Of a stretch of DNA of 64,000 nucleotides, positions 1 to 10,804 are shown piece after piece. The translations under genes and the position numbers were made by a program. Positions within the stretch are counted from its first letter, which is position 1; each line of letters starts with the position of its first letter. Under the pieces are notes generated by a model that saw only the letters and a list, made by a program, of their open reading frames with translations, searched no databases and was not told the origin of the DNA. This DNA comes from Shinisaurus crocodilurus (lineage: Eukaryota; Chordata; Lepidosauria; Squamata; Shinisauridae): the NCBI GenBank assembly GCA_021292165.1, contig CM037880.1, positions 145,556,099 through 145,620,098 on the forward strand. Reading direction: 5' to 3'.

Positions 1-1430
1 CCCATTCATTCCTGCATTACGCGCCATCTTCCCTCACAACTGATAGTTTTGTGGGCTGCATTCAATGTCAGGTGGTGCAGTAAATGCTTTATTAAACAAC
101 ACTACTTAACATATAAGCAGCTTTATATTCATATATGCCTTGCCGTGGCTCTAAGTATGCCACTGATTGTTACAAAGGCTGCAACCTTGAGAAGAGTTTG
201 CACCCACATAATTCAAGATTTCATTTTCCTTGCATTATTAGTTGTGGGCAATACATGTGGGCACAGGTTTAATATATCCAACATGCTCTTGTTTCAGAGC
301 CATGAAGGCTCTCCCAATAACAATGCTTTCAAGTCAATTGCTTTAGGCTTCATCAGTTCTGCAGAGAAGCAGCAAGATGCTGAAATAATTTGTCCCCAAG
401 ATTATTCTACACACAAGTGTGACCACCTGTGGGACAGTCTGGTGCTACCACAGCTCACACTTTGCAGCCTTTTAGTAAAGGGCATTTGGAAATAGAGGGC
501 ATAAAAAATCCTTTATGAGACAAGCAGTAGGTCTTCAACCAGAGCCTGATGTCTTACCAGAAGACAATGGAGAGACTTCCTTCCATCGTCTTCCTTCTTT
601 TGAAGTGTTCATTGGGGGGGGGGGGTATCTTGGATGCTTTAATTTAGGAGTTTTCAAACATCTCACAGCAAGCCTTTTTAAATCAGGAAGACAACTATTT
701 AAGCATTATCAAATGCAATGAACATACACACACAAAACAGTTCACTTAGTCATGCTCAATAACAGCTCGGCCTGCCATTAGTCCCCCATCACTGCCTTTT
801 TAAAAGCCAGATTCTTGGCTGTTTCTAGACAACGTGGTGCCTTGGAGTCTGGGGTGATTACCCTGTTGTGAATTCATGACCAGAAGCGTGGAGAACCTAG
901 CAGAGCCAGTGTCCTCTGTGAATTTCCAAGTGACTGTTGACAACAGGAAGTTAAGTCCTTTGCTTTCCCCTTTCTCTGAAACAGGTAAATATACTTGCTA
1001 CAAGTACAACTCTATTTCCTTCTCTTTCTCCTGATTGCTCTACAACCGTGCATTTGTGGGACCAATCCTATGTCACTGAAACACAAGTTTTCCATGTTGT
1101 GTCTTGGCCTCCAAACGGCATTATCCTAACACCCTCCCTGCTCCTTATTTGGCAAAGCATGAATCACTCCCTCCCTCTTCTCTTGCTCTATTGCTGCTAT
1201 TAGGCAATAGCCTGCAGGTCCAGTACTAGGGGTGGGGCACTAACTAATTCTTCCTTTCTGTAAGTATCTGTGGCAAAATAAAAATTATATGATTTAAGGT
1301 TAAACTCTGTCAGTATTTTTGAGCTGATTCCCCCCACGGTATCAGTCACTGCACATAATCTACCATGTGTCCAAGTTCCTGATATTTTCATATCAGTTGA
1401 GTATACATGAATAGATGTGTATTGACATAG
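1..1430. other. Unassigned sequence
   Basis: No gene, RNA or transposon could be recognised. An open frame at 49-495 (plus, 148 codons) has no recognisable domain and is probably chance. A run of 12 G lies at 614-625. Confidence 0.5.
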
Positions 1431-1439
1431 ATGTGTGGT

Positions 1440-1730
1440 AGAGGACGTGGCAGCAATTCCAGCATTGCGCCTAGAGGGCCAGGTGGCCAGGAGTGCCTTT
1501 GCCCAGCTTCTGTTGCTGCACCAAATGCACTTCTTCCTAGAGAAGGGGGATCTGGCCGCAGAGATCCATGCCTTGATTACCTCCTCTTTAGATTACTGTA
1601 AAGCACTCTAATTAGTGCTGCCCTTGTTCAGAAACTAGACTAGTGCAAAATGTGGCAGCCAGATTGCTTTCTGGTTTGCACTTTGTAGGCCATATTTGTA
1701 GTCTTATACAAACTACACAGTTCCAATTTT
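1440..1730 (+). pseudogene. L2-type LINE reverse transcriptase fragment
   Basis: The plus-strand translation reads VARSAFAQLLLLHQMHFF, then DLAAEIHALITSSLDYCKAL, then an in-frame stop. This is the segment downstream of the RT core in L2-clade LINEs, where a leucine-rich VARxAFxQL stretch precedes a conserved LDYCNALYxGLP motif. Stops and frame changes show it is dead. No 3' tail or target-site duplication was seen, so it is an internal fragment of an old copy. Confidence 0.7.
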
Positions 1731-1749
1731 TTTCTGGCCCCAATTCAAG

Positions 1750-2150
1750 ATGCGGTTCTTACTCAATGGGGCCATCATCATCATCAGGTGATCACTCGTG
1801 ACCGAGTAAGATTGTCTTCCGGGATAAAAGGAGGAAATTCTAAAGAAGATTGTGTAGACTCTAGCGATGGGTCCGTAAGTGACTGTGGAGGCCAATTCTA
1901 GATCCACACAGCTTCCCACAGTGAGGACACAGGTTACCAGATAGAAGATGGTCCTGTAAAGGATTCATTTGACTGTGCTTTTCGCTTAGCACGTTTCTCC
2001 CTTTCACCTTGCACTCGGGCTTCTTCAAAGTCCATGGAACCTTTGTGAAAGGCCAACCTCCAGTTAGATCGTTCATGGGCCAGAGCTTCCCAGGCACACA
2101 CCACTGCAAGCCCATTGACTTTCACCCACAGGCCCATTTGTTGCAAAACA
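1750..2150 (-). pseudogene. Non-LTR retroelement C-terminus with C2H2-like zinc finger
   Basis: Two overlapping minus frames together resemble the extreme C-terminus of a retroelement polyprotein. One frame (about 2146-1934) contains HERSNWRLAFHKG followed by a basic REKRAKRKA stretch. The other (about 2115-1861) ends in CPHCGKLCGSRIGLHSHLRT, a Cys-Cys-His-His finger. The join needs a frameshift near 1950, so this is a pseudogene. The finger with SRIGL before its histidines is familiar to me from C-termini of animal mobile-element polymerases, but I cannot name the family. Confidence 0.5.
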
Positions 2151-2159
2151 GCATTGTTG

Positions 2160-3940
2160 TATGTAGGAGTCCATTATTATCTGCTAAACATCCCTCTCAT
2201 CATACAAACCCCTCCCCCACTCGCAAATCTTCTCCCTAGCCCCAGATGAGGGGCCAGTGGAAGTCTGATCTGTCAATCTATTCCATGTTGTACTTACCTT
2301 AAGAAGTAGCAGTGAAATTTATGCAAGATAAGGTACACTACTTATATGGCACAATTTTGCATGTAGACTTCCAATAAACAGCATGTATTCTCTAGTGCCT
2401 TATACAACACTAGGTATCCTTATTAATAATTCAAAAGCTCTAATTCTTAATCCAAATGAAGTAAATATCACCATAGGAGTTTTGGGGAAAGGGACGGAAA
2501 AGCAAGTTAGCTCAGAACTTCTAGAGCTCTTGAAAGGCAAAGATGCAAAACATTTTCAGTCAGGCAGAAAACTATGACCATTGTCTTTTCCTCCAAACCC
2601 ACCTCCCCATCTCATTCAATTCTTCCATTTCAATATCCTCGTTACTAAACGTGTGGTAATGGCTGATTATGCAGAAGTGAACTCTCTTAGGGAAATGAGT
2701 GAAGGTGCTTAAACTGTTCTGATTTACAAAGTCAGAGGATTCCCACACCACCACCCTTAAAGTAGAGGGGAAAATACCTTTTTTCATCATGGCAAACAAC
2801 CTCCTGCAAAGTCAACTCCTTTTTCTGAAAGTCACTGCTAGTTTTATAATTTCTGAGTCATTAAATAACAGATAGAACTCCACACTTAGTGGTTTCAAAT
2901 GTTTATGGTCTGCAATTCATTCTTAATGAGCTCTCTCCATGTCTTTATTCTTCTTCACACCCTCCTGCTGGGAAATGTCTTACTCTGCCTTGGCTTTTGT
3001 TAATGATTCCACAATCATTTCAGAGCCATTTCTTCTGCCTTATGTAATTCTGACACACGGCATAAGAGCCTAGCTCTGCAGCCTCACAGTTGGAAATGTA
3101 ACCTTTAATGTATTAATTTTTCTTGCTCAAAACAATTTAACCTCTGTTGTAGTTTTGAAATTGCTACACCTTCCAATTAAATGCCTTTTATAAAAAAAAT
3201 AATAATCCTGGAGGCCTTCCTCAATATTATATTTCAGCAAACTGCCTAAAAAAGAAAGTCCTGGCCCCACTGTCGCTTATACTTTCATGATCTATTTTGA
3301 GAATGCTACCCGTGTTGTTGATGCTAAAAAAAAAAAAAAAAAAAAAGGACTAACAATTAATTAAAGTAGATATGAACACTAAATAACAAAAATTGCACAA
3401 CTAGGGGGGAAACATTATTGCAGCATGAGGAGAAAGCTGTGTCACTGAGGTAAACGTATATATGTCATTATCCATGGCAGTCAGTGACTGGCTGTTTAGA
3501 TTAGAACTGTCCACTTGAAGACCCCAGCCCATGCCAGGAGCTGTAGGAATGTGAAAATTAATCACTGCAACAAGAAGTCTCTATGCACTTGTCTCTTCTT
3601 ATTTCACCACCTGGTACTTAATAGAAAACATGCCCAGCAAGTTGTAGGACCTGCTGGAGAGATTCTGCACCAGGATCATGCTGAAAGCAATAATTCTTCC
3701 TGGTGGGGAGGGAGAAGGTAGCCATTTTAAAAAAAGGATTTTGACAGGGCAGCCTCTCCATATTGCTCATATGGGTACCACTGCTAACAAAGTTAATCAG
3801 CTGACTGGCTGCAGGTTGTTCCAGAGGCATTTATTATCTCAATACTAACCTGTGTCACTTTGGCCAAAACAAAACAGTGCTTCCTCTTGCTCTTTTACAT
3901 AGACACGCATACACTCCTACTACTTTCTGACGCTTCACAC
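2160..3940. other. Unassigned sequence with poly-A tract
   Basis: No coding or transposon signature was recognised. A 21-base A run lies at 3326-3346; no retroposon body could be attached to it. Confidence 0.45.
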
Positions 3941-3946
3941 TAAACT

Positions 3947-4472
3947 AAGGATGGGAGAATCAGCAAGAATCAAACTCATTGAGGTTTTCCAAATTCTACC
4001 TTGAAGTTCATTCGCCTTATTCCCATTCCCAATTGCGAGCTTCCCCCATCCCCCATTTGAACAGGGAAAATGCGCATTTGCCTTGGGTGTGCTTTTTTTT
4101 TTAACATGCACACTGACCCAAACGCATATTTTCCCTCCATTGACTAAGGGTGCAATCCTATGCATATTTAGATAGAATAAAAGTCCTACAACTCCCAGCG
4201 TTCCCGAGTCAGCCATGCTACGTTGGGGAATGCTGTGAGTTGTAGGACATTTTTCTGTCTAACCATGCATAGGATTGCACCCTAAAGCATGAAAATGCAC
4301 ATTTTTAAAGTGCACATTTTTAAAGTGCACATTTTTCTAAAGTATGCATTTTGTGAATGAGCATCACAAGCTTGGGAATGCGCAAGCTTTGACCACAAAA
4401 TGCAGTTGTGTTTGGAGGTGCAAACAGGGCAAGTTCTCATCTTGAACGAACTGAAATGAAATTCTCATCCCT
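3947..4472. mobile_element. Miniature transposon-like element with TIR AGGATGGGAGAAT
   Basis: The left end AGGATGGGAGAATC (about 3949) is mirrored by ATTCTCATCCCT at about 4461-4472. Internally there are inverted arms starting GGGAAAATGCGCATTTG (about 4063) and ending near 4136 with CGCATATTTTCCC. A short tandem array of TTTTTAAAGTGCACA units lies at about 4299-4345. A separate palindromic element (4148-4282) is inserted inside it. No coding capacity and no clear target-site duplication, so the superfamily is undetermined. Confidence 0.5.
4148..4282. mobile_element. Palindromic PIF/Harbinger-like MITE, copy 1
   Basis: This 135-bp near-palindrome begins GGGTGCAATCCTATGCAT and ends with the inverted ATGCATAGGATTGCACCC. 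Its arms also pair over TAAAAGTCCTACAACTCCCAGC. It is flanked on both sides by TAA (4145-4147 and 4283-4285). A 3-bp TWA duplication is the hallmark of PIF/Harbinger transposition. It is non-coding and nested inside the element at 3947-4472. Five related copies occur in this window. Confidence 0.75.
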
Positions 4473-4534
4473 ACTTTAAAAGCAGCTCAATGTCAAGCCA
4501 TGGGTATGGCTGATCAAAGTTCTGCAGGAGTCAT

Positions 4535-4760
4535 TGATCAAAGGTAGAATGGGGAGTGTCCACACCTTAGTTGATAATGTGTTTTGCATATAGGTCCCAG
4601 GTTCAATCGCTGGTATCTCTACGATCAGGTAGCATGTAATGTTAAAGAGCCCTGTGTGAAAATAGGAGCTTAGGAGGTAGAGCCACTGCCAGTCAGCTAG
4701 ACATAGATGAAGAAGTAGTCTGTATAAGACAGTTATACTCACATGTTCTGTATTTAAGGA
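4535..4760 (+). mobile_element. Old tRNA-derived SINE, plus orientation
   Basis: The segment holds a degraded tRNA-like head with the B-box-like GGTCCCAGGTTCAATCGC (about 4592-4609). A body containing CCACTGCCAGTCAGCTAGAC follows, then a LINE-derived tail like GTATAAGACAGTTATACT. The same architecture is found reversed at 24299-24491. Divergence is high, so this is an old insertion. Confidence 0.55.
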
Positions 4761-4769
4761 TATGCACAC

Positions 4770-5690
4770 AGAAAGCTGAGGAAGGATTAGAATTGGGGTT
4801 CTCAGAAATTGGGGAATAGGACCCTGCATGATAAGCTGTGCTCTCGCTCTTGCATCATTTTTTTTCTTTATTTAATTATAAGGTACAGGGGGAGATTCAA
4901 GGTTCCAGTGCATGGGAAGAGGTTTAACCCTTCCCTCACAACAAAAAAAGTTCCCCTGCACTGCAGTTACTGTAGGCTTAGGAGAAAAAGCTGGCACCAA
5001 CAGGAGCATTTTTTTTCCTAAGGCTAACTGCAGGACCGGGGCGGCCCAATTTTTGTTATGATCATGGCAGAGGACAGAAGGGCTAACCTCCCCTTCTCAA
5101 GTCATCTGGTCCAGATAAAAACCAGCCCCAATTAAATAAAGAAAAAATGATGATGTGATTGGAAGTGATGCAATTAACATAACTTATAATTAGTAGGTAG
5201 GACTGGCAAGCTTCACAAAAGACCATGCAGAGAGAGATACTGATAAAGAATCTCCGTGGACTCATGGTTAGAATTCCAAGTGCCAACTAAGTTTGTGTCC
5301 CTCAGATGTTGTGGGTCTTCCAATTCTCTGTTAGTGCATCCAGTAGACAGTCTCTCTTCGTCAGGTTCCGATTATTCAGGCATATTTCTCTCCATGAAAG
5401 TAATGTTGCATGAAAATATAGCAGGGTCGTCCATACTAGCCCCGCCCCGCCGCCATGCTCCCTTCTGGCCTTGTCCCCACACTCTCCACATGTTCGAGGA
5501 AGATCTGAAGAGGGAGAAAGCCTGCTGAACATCATGAGCGTGTCTCTGTGAGCTGCAATCCTGCACAATCAGAAGGTCTGAAAAGGGGATTCCTCAGCAT
5601 GTTCAGCTGAAAGCGTGCAGAAGCCTCTACACATTCAGGAACCCTGATCAGGCAGAGTTCATGTGATTTTAAAACCTAGATCATACTCTA
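4770..5690. other. Unassigned sequence
   Basis: No family recognised. Overlapping open frames at 5256-5568 on both strands show no domain. Confidence 0.4.
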
Positions 5691-5694
5691 CAAG

Positions 5695-5910
5695 TAGCCC
5701 AAATTTTTAAAAGTCTTCACTAATTACCTGAAAACAGATAAGGAGGGAGAACTCCACTGGCAGGGAGTTCCATAGTCTTGGCGCTGCCACTGAAAGGACA
5801 CTGTCATGCGGGGGGCGGGGAGGCATTCTGGAAAAATGTGACAGCCACCAGCGGGAGCCCTCATTTCCCCCCACAATGGTACGTGATTATGTAGCATTGC
5901 TTGGAGGAGC
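5695..5910 (-). mobile_element. L2-type LINE fragment, minus orientation
   Basis: The plus strand carries CACTGGCAGGGAGTTCCATA and further text resembling the reverse complement of L2 3'-proximal coding sequence. In sense this region encodes a tryptophan/asparagine-rich WNSLPxE-type motif. Similarity is patchy and the open frame is broken. Confidence 0.5.
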
Positions 5911-6042
5911 ATTCAAGGAGGAAAAATAGTGTCCCTTAGGAAGAGCCACAGCACCATGTAGCCATTATACATGATGTGTACATTGAACTGCAAGGGCACC
6001 CCATTTACTTCAATGGAGGGGAATGAACATAAGAGCAACAAA

Positions 6043-6320
6043 AGAACATAAGAAGAGTCCTGCTGGATCAGACCAAAGATCTATCTAGTCAAGCATTTTG
6101 TGTCTCACAGTGGCAAACCAGATTTTATTTTTATTTATTTATTTGTTACATTTCTATACCGCCCAATAGCCAGCATCTTGAAGCTGAAGATACCAGTGGA
6201 AAGTCCACAAGCTGAACATGAGGGCAATAGCCCACTTTCCCGCAACTGGTATTCAAAGGATAGAGGTAAAAATATAGACATCATGACTAGTAGCCTTTGT
6301 GCAAAGGCATGTACATAGGC
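6043..6320 (-). mobile_element. CR1/L3-type LINE 3' end, minus orientation
   Basis: GAACATAAGAAGAGTCCTGC at 6045 is the reverse complement of the 3' terminus of the CR1-type element at 16535-17490, which ends in CTGATCCAGCATGGCTC and TTATGTTC. Further shared blocks include CGCAACTGGTATTCAAAGGA. The copy is interrupted at about 6122-6188 by an unrelated LINE tail. Confidence 0.65.
6122..6188 (-). mobile_element. L2-type LINE 3' tail inserted in CR1 fragment
   Basis: An ATTT-rich run followed by TTCTATACCGCCCAATAGCC is the reverse complement of the 3'-UTR end common to squamate L2 copies. It splits the CR1 sequence, and AGAT occurs at both junctions, a possible short target-site duplication. 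The L2 fragment is therefore younger than the CR1 fragment. Confidence 0.5.
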
Positions 6321-6469
6321 CTCACAAATGCAAAGGCATGTACATAGGCCTCACCCTTCAATTTGAGTGATTGGACTCGTGTACATATAGAGAAACATGG
6401 AGAGCTCTGGATTGGAGGCCATATGTGACAGTTAATACATGTGTTAGCATGTATAATTTACTTCTGCCA

Positions 6470-6481
6470 CCATGGCCTCTT
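6470..6481. repeat. Target-site duplication, left copy
   Basis: CCATGGCCTCTT here matches 8421-8432 exactly. The pair brackets the L1-like retroposon and fixes its boundaries. Confidence 0.85.
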
Positions 6482-8420
6482 TTTAAATATATTTTTTATT
6501 TAAATTTTTTCCGAACAATATATAAAATACAAATACATAACATACATAAAAGAAAAGGAAAAATAATAATTAATAATATATAAACTACAAAATACATAAA
6601 CATCCAAATTATACTACAAATAACCAAAAACTTAAACAAACAACTACCTATACAAATAATAAAAAAAAAAAGAAAAAAAAAGAAAAGAAAAAACACATAT
6701 ACTAAACCCCCACCCACACATATAATGTTTCCCCCCCTATAGCCGGGACCCATTTATCCCGCTCATGGCCTGCCACACCGTCAAGGGGGGGGCGAAAAGA
6801 TCCACCACCTGCTCATGGCAGCAGCTGTTCTTCTCCTCCCGATTAAACATTGATCATATTATTAAACCTATTAATCCTGCACCTATTATATCCTGGTTAC
6901 CTAATATTATATCCCAATAAGGAAAGAGAGAAAAATAGAGTTGAGAAAAATTTGTAATTATTAATACCAAAAATATTAATATTAACAAATAAAACTTAAA
7001 TCATAATTCTTTTTTTTTTTTAATATTACACTTCTACCACACCAATCGTCTTTCTTTCTATCTTTGCTTCCATCCGAACACATAATCCTTAGCGCAGCTC
7101 ACCACCAACCGCTCCTTGCTCTGCCTGTGGTCCATCTCCATCTCCATCTTCTTCCAAAAGTCCCTTTTCACGCAGTAGCTCCATTCCTTGACTCCAAGAT
7201 GTAATCCTATGCTTTTTCCCATCAAACATAAAAGTTAAATATACTGGGTACCCCCAGCTATATGAAATTCCCTTCTTCATCAGAACAGTAGTGCAAGGTC
7301 TCACGCTACGCCTCCAATTAATTGTTTGTGAACATAAATCATTGTAAATTTGCACGGGAGCTCCTTGATACATCAGCTGATCAGATTTCTGCCTAATTGC
7401 TTTCATAAAGAATTCCTTTTTATAATAGTTGGCAAAACTCATAACTACATCTCTGGGAGTTATTCCTCCCCTTTTGAAAGCCACTCTGTAAACACGCACA
7501 ATATCTTCTTGTTTCCATTGAAATTCAGGGGCCAATAATTTTAGCCAGTCCAAAATCATATCTCTCACATTCCTGCCACCTTCCCTGCCACCTTCTGGAA
7601 ATCCTCGAAGTCGGGCGTTGGACCTCCGCTCTCTGTCCTGAAGGTCAATAATTCTCCGCTCCAATTGATCAAATCTTAAATCCTGCTCCTGAATTTTTTC
7701 AATATTATCTTTCACTCCTTTTTCCACCACTATAACTCTGTCTTTCATAACTTTCATATCAGCAGTGATTCCCAAGACTGATTTTTGTATTTTTTGAAGC
7801 TCAGTTTGAACCTCTGACACAATCTGCTCTTTGTTTTGATTCAACTCAGCTTTTATCATCACTTGAAAACGTGCCATCAATTCATCAAGATTCATTTCTT
7901 TTTGTTTTAATTTCACCACGGGAGAAGTACTGCCTTCCTCAGATTGCCTTGCATTTGATTGGTCATTATTGCTGTCCATTCCAGCCGACATCTTCCTATT
8001 TCCGGGTGATGACTCAGCACTTAAAGTTTCACTTTGAGAAAGTTTATCAAATCCCTTAATCTCACCCTCCGGATAATTATTAACCAATCCGTTTGTCCGT
8101 TCTTTTTCTATCTCTGTTCTCTGCAGCCGGGTAACACTAACATCCGAAGCGTGAGTTCTCTTAGAACGAACCCACACAGGCTCAGCTTTCTTTTTATCCC
8201 GGCCTCTCGGCATTTAGCACTTGATGGCCATTATAAAGCAATAAAAAAGTTATAAATCCTGTTCTTTCTTAGAGAGCAGACACTTAACTCTTCCCATCCA
8301 GGTAATCAATCGTTCCTACTCACATTTCTTCATTTGCAAGGAATAATACTGCTTTTAAGTTTTTCTTCATCGGGAGCAACCCGAAACAGCTACCAGCCCG
8401 TCCAGCCGGAAGCTCCTCCC
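6482..8420 (-). mobile_element. Full-length ORF1-only L1-like retroposon (HAL1-like)
   Basis: The element lies between perfect 12-bp direct repeats CCATGGCCTCTT (6470-6481 and 8421-8432), so both ends are defined. In minus orientation it has about 207 bp of 5' leader starting GGGAGGAGCTTCCGGCTGGA, then an intact ORF1 (8213-7089). About 600 bp of AT-rich sequence follows, with a T/A-rich tract near 6660-6690 and an A-rich 3' end at 6482. At about 1.94 kb it has no room for ORF2, and no endonuclease or reverse transcriptase motif is present. This matches the half-L1 (HAL1) design known from mammals. It could instead be a one-off internal deletion of a full L1. The perfect duplication and unbroken frame indicate a fairly recent insertion needing enzymes in trans. 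Confidence 0.8.
7089..8213 (-). CDS. L1-type ORF1 protein (RNA-binding chaperone), intact
   Basis: This frame encodes 374 residues from ATG at 8213 to TAA at 7089-7091. L1 ORF1 proteins form trimers that coat the element's RNA and act as nucleic-acid chaperones in cytoplasmic particles. Residues 1-100 are basic then polar and look disordered, starting MPRGRDKKK. Residues about 102-195 are charged and heptad-like, consistent with the trimeric coiled coil. An RRM-like domain follows at about 197-285, beginning RRSNARLRGFPEGG, with IVRVYRVA and RDVVMSF matching conserved strands. The C-terminal domain (about 286-350) contains PVQIYNDLCSQTINWRR and KKGISYSWGYPVYLTFMFDG, typical of Transposase_22-family L1 proteins. 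An acidic tail EEDGDGDG precedes the stop. Length is in the usual ORF1p range. No frameshift or stop is seen. No ORF2 follows, so the protein alone cannot retrotranspose the element. Confidence 0.88.
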   Translation of the reverse strand: MPRGRDKKKAEPVWVRSKRTHASDVSVTRLQRTEIEKERTNGLVNNYPEGEIKGFDKLSQSETLSAESSPGNRKMSAGMDSNNDQSNARQSEEGSTSPVVKLKQKEMNLDELMARFQVMIKAELNQNKEQIVSEVQTELQKIQKSVLGITADMKVMKDRVIVVEKGVKDNIEKIQEQDLRFDQLERRIIDLQDRERRSNARLRGFPEGGREGGRNVRDMILDWLKLLAPEFQWKQEDIVRVYRVAFKRGGITPRDVVMSFANYYKKEFFMKAIRQKSDQLMYQGAPVQIYNDLCSQTINWRRSVRPCTTVLMKKGISYSWGYPVYLTFMFDGKKHRITSWSQGMELLREKGLLEEDGDGDGPQAEQGAVGGELR

Positions 8421-8432
8421 CCATGGCCTCTT
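8421..8432. repeat. Target-site duplication, right copy
   Basis: Identical to 6470-6481. It abuts the 5' leader of the retroposon, which indicates a non-truncated 5' end. Confidence 0.85.
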
Positions 8433-9890
8433 GTCATTGGAAATAGCTTGTACTGTGTAGCACAATCCTTGTAAATTAACTTTCTAATCAACTCCCTTTT
8501 GAACATGCAATCACAAATAAAATAAAAAATTAAAATTAAAAGTTTGGGGAAGGTAGCTCTTAACAGGTTGGAATGATTGACAAACCTTTATGTATAGATA
8601 AATGTAATATATATTTTATGGATCTTTGACAGGAACAAAGCAGGAACCAAAACAGAAATACCCATTTCATAAGTGTGAAGACAGTTAACCTTTAAACAGA
8701 TGGATAACTCCAGACAGCACTGTAAAATTAATAGAGCCTAAACGGTAGGTCTCAAAGCTACCAAATACATCTTTGGAGACCATGTTTTTGAGATCATCAT
8801 AAATCAATTTTTTTCCATATCAGTCCCGTATGCATATATTGGCTCCAAGGCCTGTTAGGCTATAAATATGTATGCCACAACACATCGTCAACTGATCCAA
8901 TGCTCTCTAATATCAAAGGTTTGTGATCTTGTTACTCACACTGTACTGTTCCCATTACATTAAAGTAGTCATAACAACCAGGTTATGGCCAAACAGGGAA
9001 AAGGTATAACGGAAAACATTTCTACCAGGAGCACTTGAATTATCTGAAGGACTACTTCTCATGGGGATGGTCATTTCACTCTTTATTTTATTTGCACATC
9101 TTTTTCTCACTAAATCACATATTTTATCTCAAGGACATTTTATTTTCTTTTAACCACACTGTTAAAACTTTAAGTAGCAGCAATATGCTAAGTGAGCAGT
9201 TTGGTGAGAAAACCAAAGGCAAGAATCGTCTTAACTGTGCAACATCTGGAGCTGGTCTACCCTGTGGCAAAGCTCATGCACTGAAATGCACACCACAAAC
9301 ATACACACGCTTATCAGACACCCCAAATTACCAGACAAAGTTGCAACATTAAGCTGCCTTGTGAGGCAACTACTAAAACATGCTTCGTAACTAGCTGAAT
9401 TTATAAATGTTATACGATCAAACACAAAAGGAGAATGTAGGTTGCATAGGGGCTGAACCTCAAAGAACAGTGTAATGTAGCTGCCAGGCTGAGATATGCC
9501 AGTCCGTGGGAAACCCTTTCATTAGTGGGAGAGATGACATTGGCTGCAGAATAAAGATGAAACTTGATCTGATGTTCTCTTCCATGGATACCACATGGAC
9601 CGCTGCTAATTATGAAGCTGCTTGATGAGCAAACAGCACTCCAGATTTAGAGCATTACAGCAGACATCAGTCAATTTGTAATTTAAAGGCCTGATCGAAG
9701 AAAAGCCTTTGCTGCATTTAGCATAAGGCCAACCACAGTGAAATAGGTAGCAGAGTGGCAAGTTAGACAGAAGGGCTTGAAATATTTTCACATCGGACAG
9801 TGGTTCCCAGCTTTGTGGGGACTTGGGCATTCACCAGGGGAAAACTTCTCAGAAATAATTTATATAAAATTATGTGCTTGAATCCTAAGA
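8433..9890. other. Unassigned AT-rich sequence
   Basis: No transposon termini or coding similarity recognised. It continues the pre-insertion sequence broken by the upstream retroposon. A chance open frame at 9035-9352 has no domain. Confidence 0.45.
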
Positions 9891-9894
9891 ACTG

Positions 9895-10095
9895 TGGGTG
9901 GTATTCCACTTGCAGAAGGGAGATTTTGCACCCTCTCCCCCCCTACTGCAGCCCCCTAATGCCCCTCCCAAAAACCCTATCCTAAGGGTCAGCATACTCT
10001 TGGGAATGGTGCAGGATATGGCACAAGGGACAGCAGATGCAAGGGGTCAGGGGAAGGGAAATCCCCCCTCGTGTAAGTGGAAATTTCCTTCCACT
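9895..10095. mobile_element. MITE-like element with about 30-bp inverted arms
   Basis: TTCCACTTGCAGAAGGGAGA near 9903 pairs with the inverted sequence around 10062-10092 (CCCCTCGTGTAAGTGGAA). The arms enclose about 130 bp of C-rich non-coding DNA. No clear target-site duplication. Confidence 0.45.
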
Positions 10096-10447
10096 CATGC
10101 TTAACATCCTTGGATTCAAGCCAGTGTCTCTTGGTCACGCTTGTGGTGTGAGCATGGACTCTGGGAATACTGAATCCACTTAGCGGCCCAGTCAGGCTTT
10201 TCCCACTATTGCTGACTCCCCAAGCAAACAACATGTGCATCCTAGAACATGACCATAATCCTCTCTACACAGGATTATGGGATACACATATTCTGATTAA
10301 AGCTTTCAATTTGTCTGGGAACCAGCCAGGGCAGCAGCAGCCTAGCTAGCTCTTCCTAGGCAACCTGGGATCAGGTATAGCAACATCAGTGAAAAGGGGC
10401 TACACTGCATCTTCCCTCACCCAAACTCATCTTCTCTCCACAACATA

Positions 10448-10700
10448 CAGTAATACCTTGGATTGCAAGTAACTTGGTTTGAGAGCGTTTTGCAAGACAA
10501 GCAAATTTTTAAATATTTATTTATTTATTTATTTACTTGATATACAAGCGTCGTCTTGCAATACAAGTAGTGTAGTACGGCTTAAATTAAAAATCTCTGT
10601 ACAGATTTTTTTGGGGGGGGATTTCATTTTGATATAAGAGTGTTTTGGATTACAAGCATGTTTCCGGAACGAATTATGCTCTCAATCCAAGGCATGACTG
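10448..10700. mobile_element. Tigger/pogo-like MITE, copy A
   Basis: The 253-bp element starts CAGTAATACCTTGGATTGCA, ends with the inverted TCAATCCAAGGCATGACTG and is flanked by TA on both sides (10446-10447, 10701-10702). CAG termini, a TA duplication and a subterminal TTCCGGAACGAATTATGC block are typical of the Tigger branch of Tc1/mariner. It is non-coding, with an internal ATTT-rich tract at 10507-10540. Confidence 0.75.
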
Positions 10701-10724
10701 TATTATGTTATTCAAAGGATAGCC

Positions 10725-10800
10725 TGACAATGCAATCCTATACATGCTTGCTAGGAAGTGATTTCCATTGGATTCACTGGGACTTAACTCCATGTTCTAT
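10725..10800. repeat. Fragment of a second CAATCCTAT-type repeat
   Basis: TGCAATCCTATACATGCTTG is followed by CCATTGGATTCACTGGGACT. It shares only the terminal CAATCCTAT block with the palindromic Harbinger-like copies, so it seems to be a different family. No matching opposite end was found. Confidence 0.4.
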
Positions 10801-10804
10801 TTTT

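Noticed and set aside
49..495. 148-codon plus-strand open frame at the window start
   Set aside because: No recognisable domain, no exon signals, composition consistent with chance.
4299..4345. CRISPR-like short repeats
   Set aside because: Contiguous tandem units without spacers, inside a eukaryotic MITE-like element.
6496..6753. 85-codon hydrophobic frame at the 3' end of the ORF1-only retroposon
   Set aside because: Its Phe/Ile/Leu/Tyr content follows from a T-rich strand. No start context or motif suggests a real membrane peptide.
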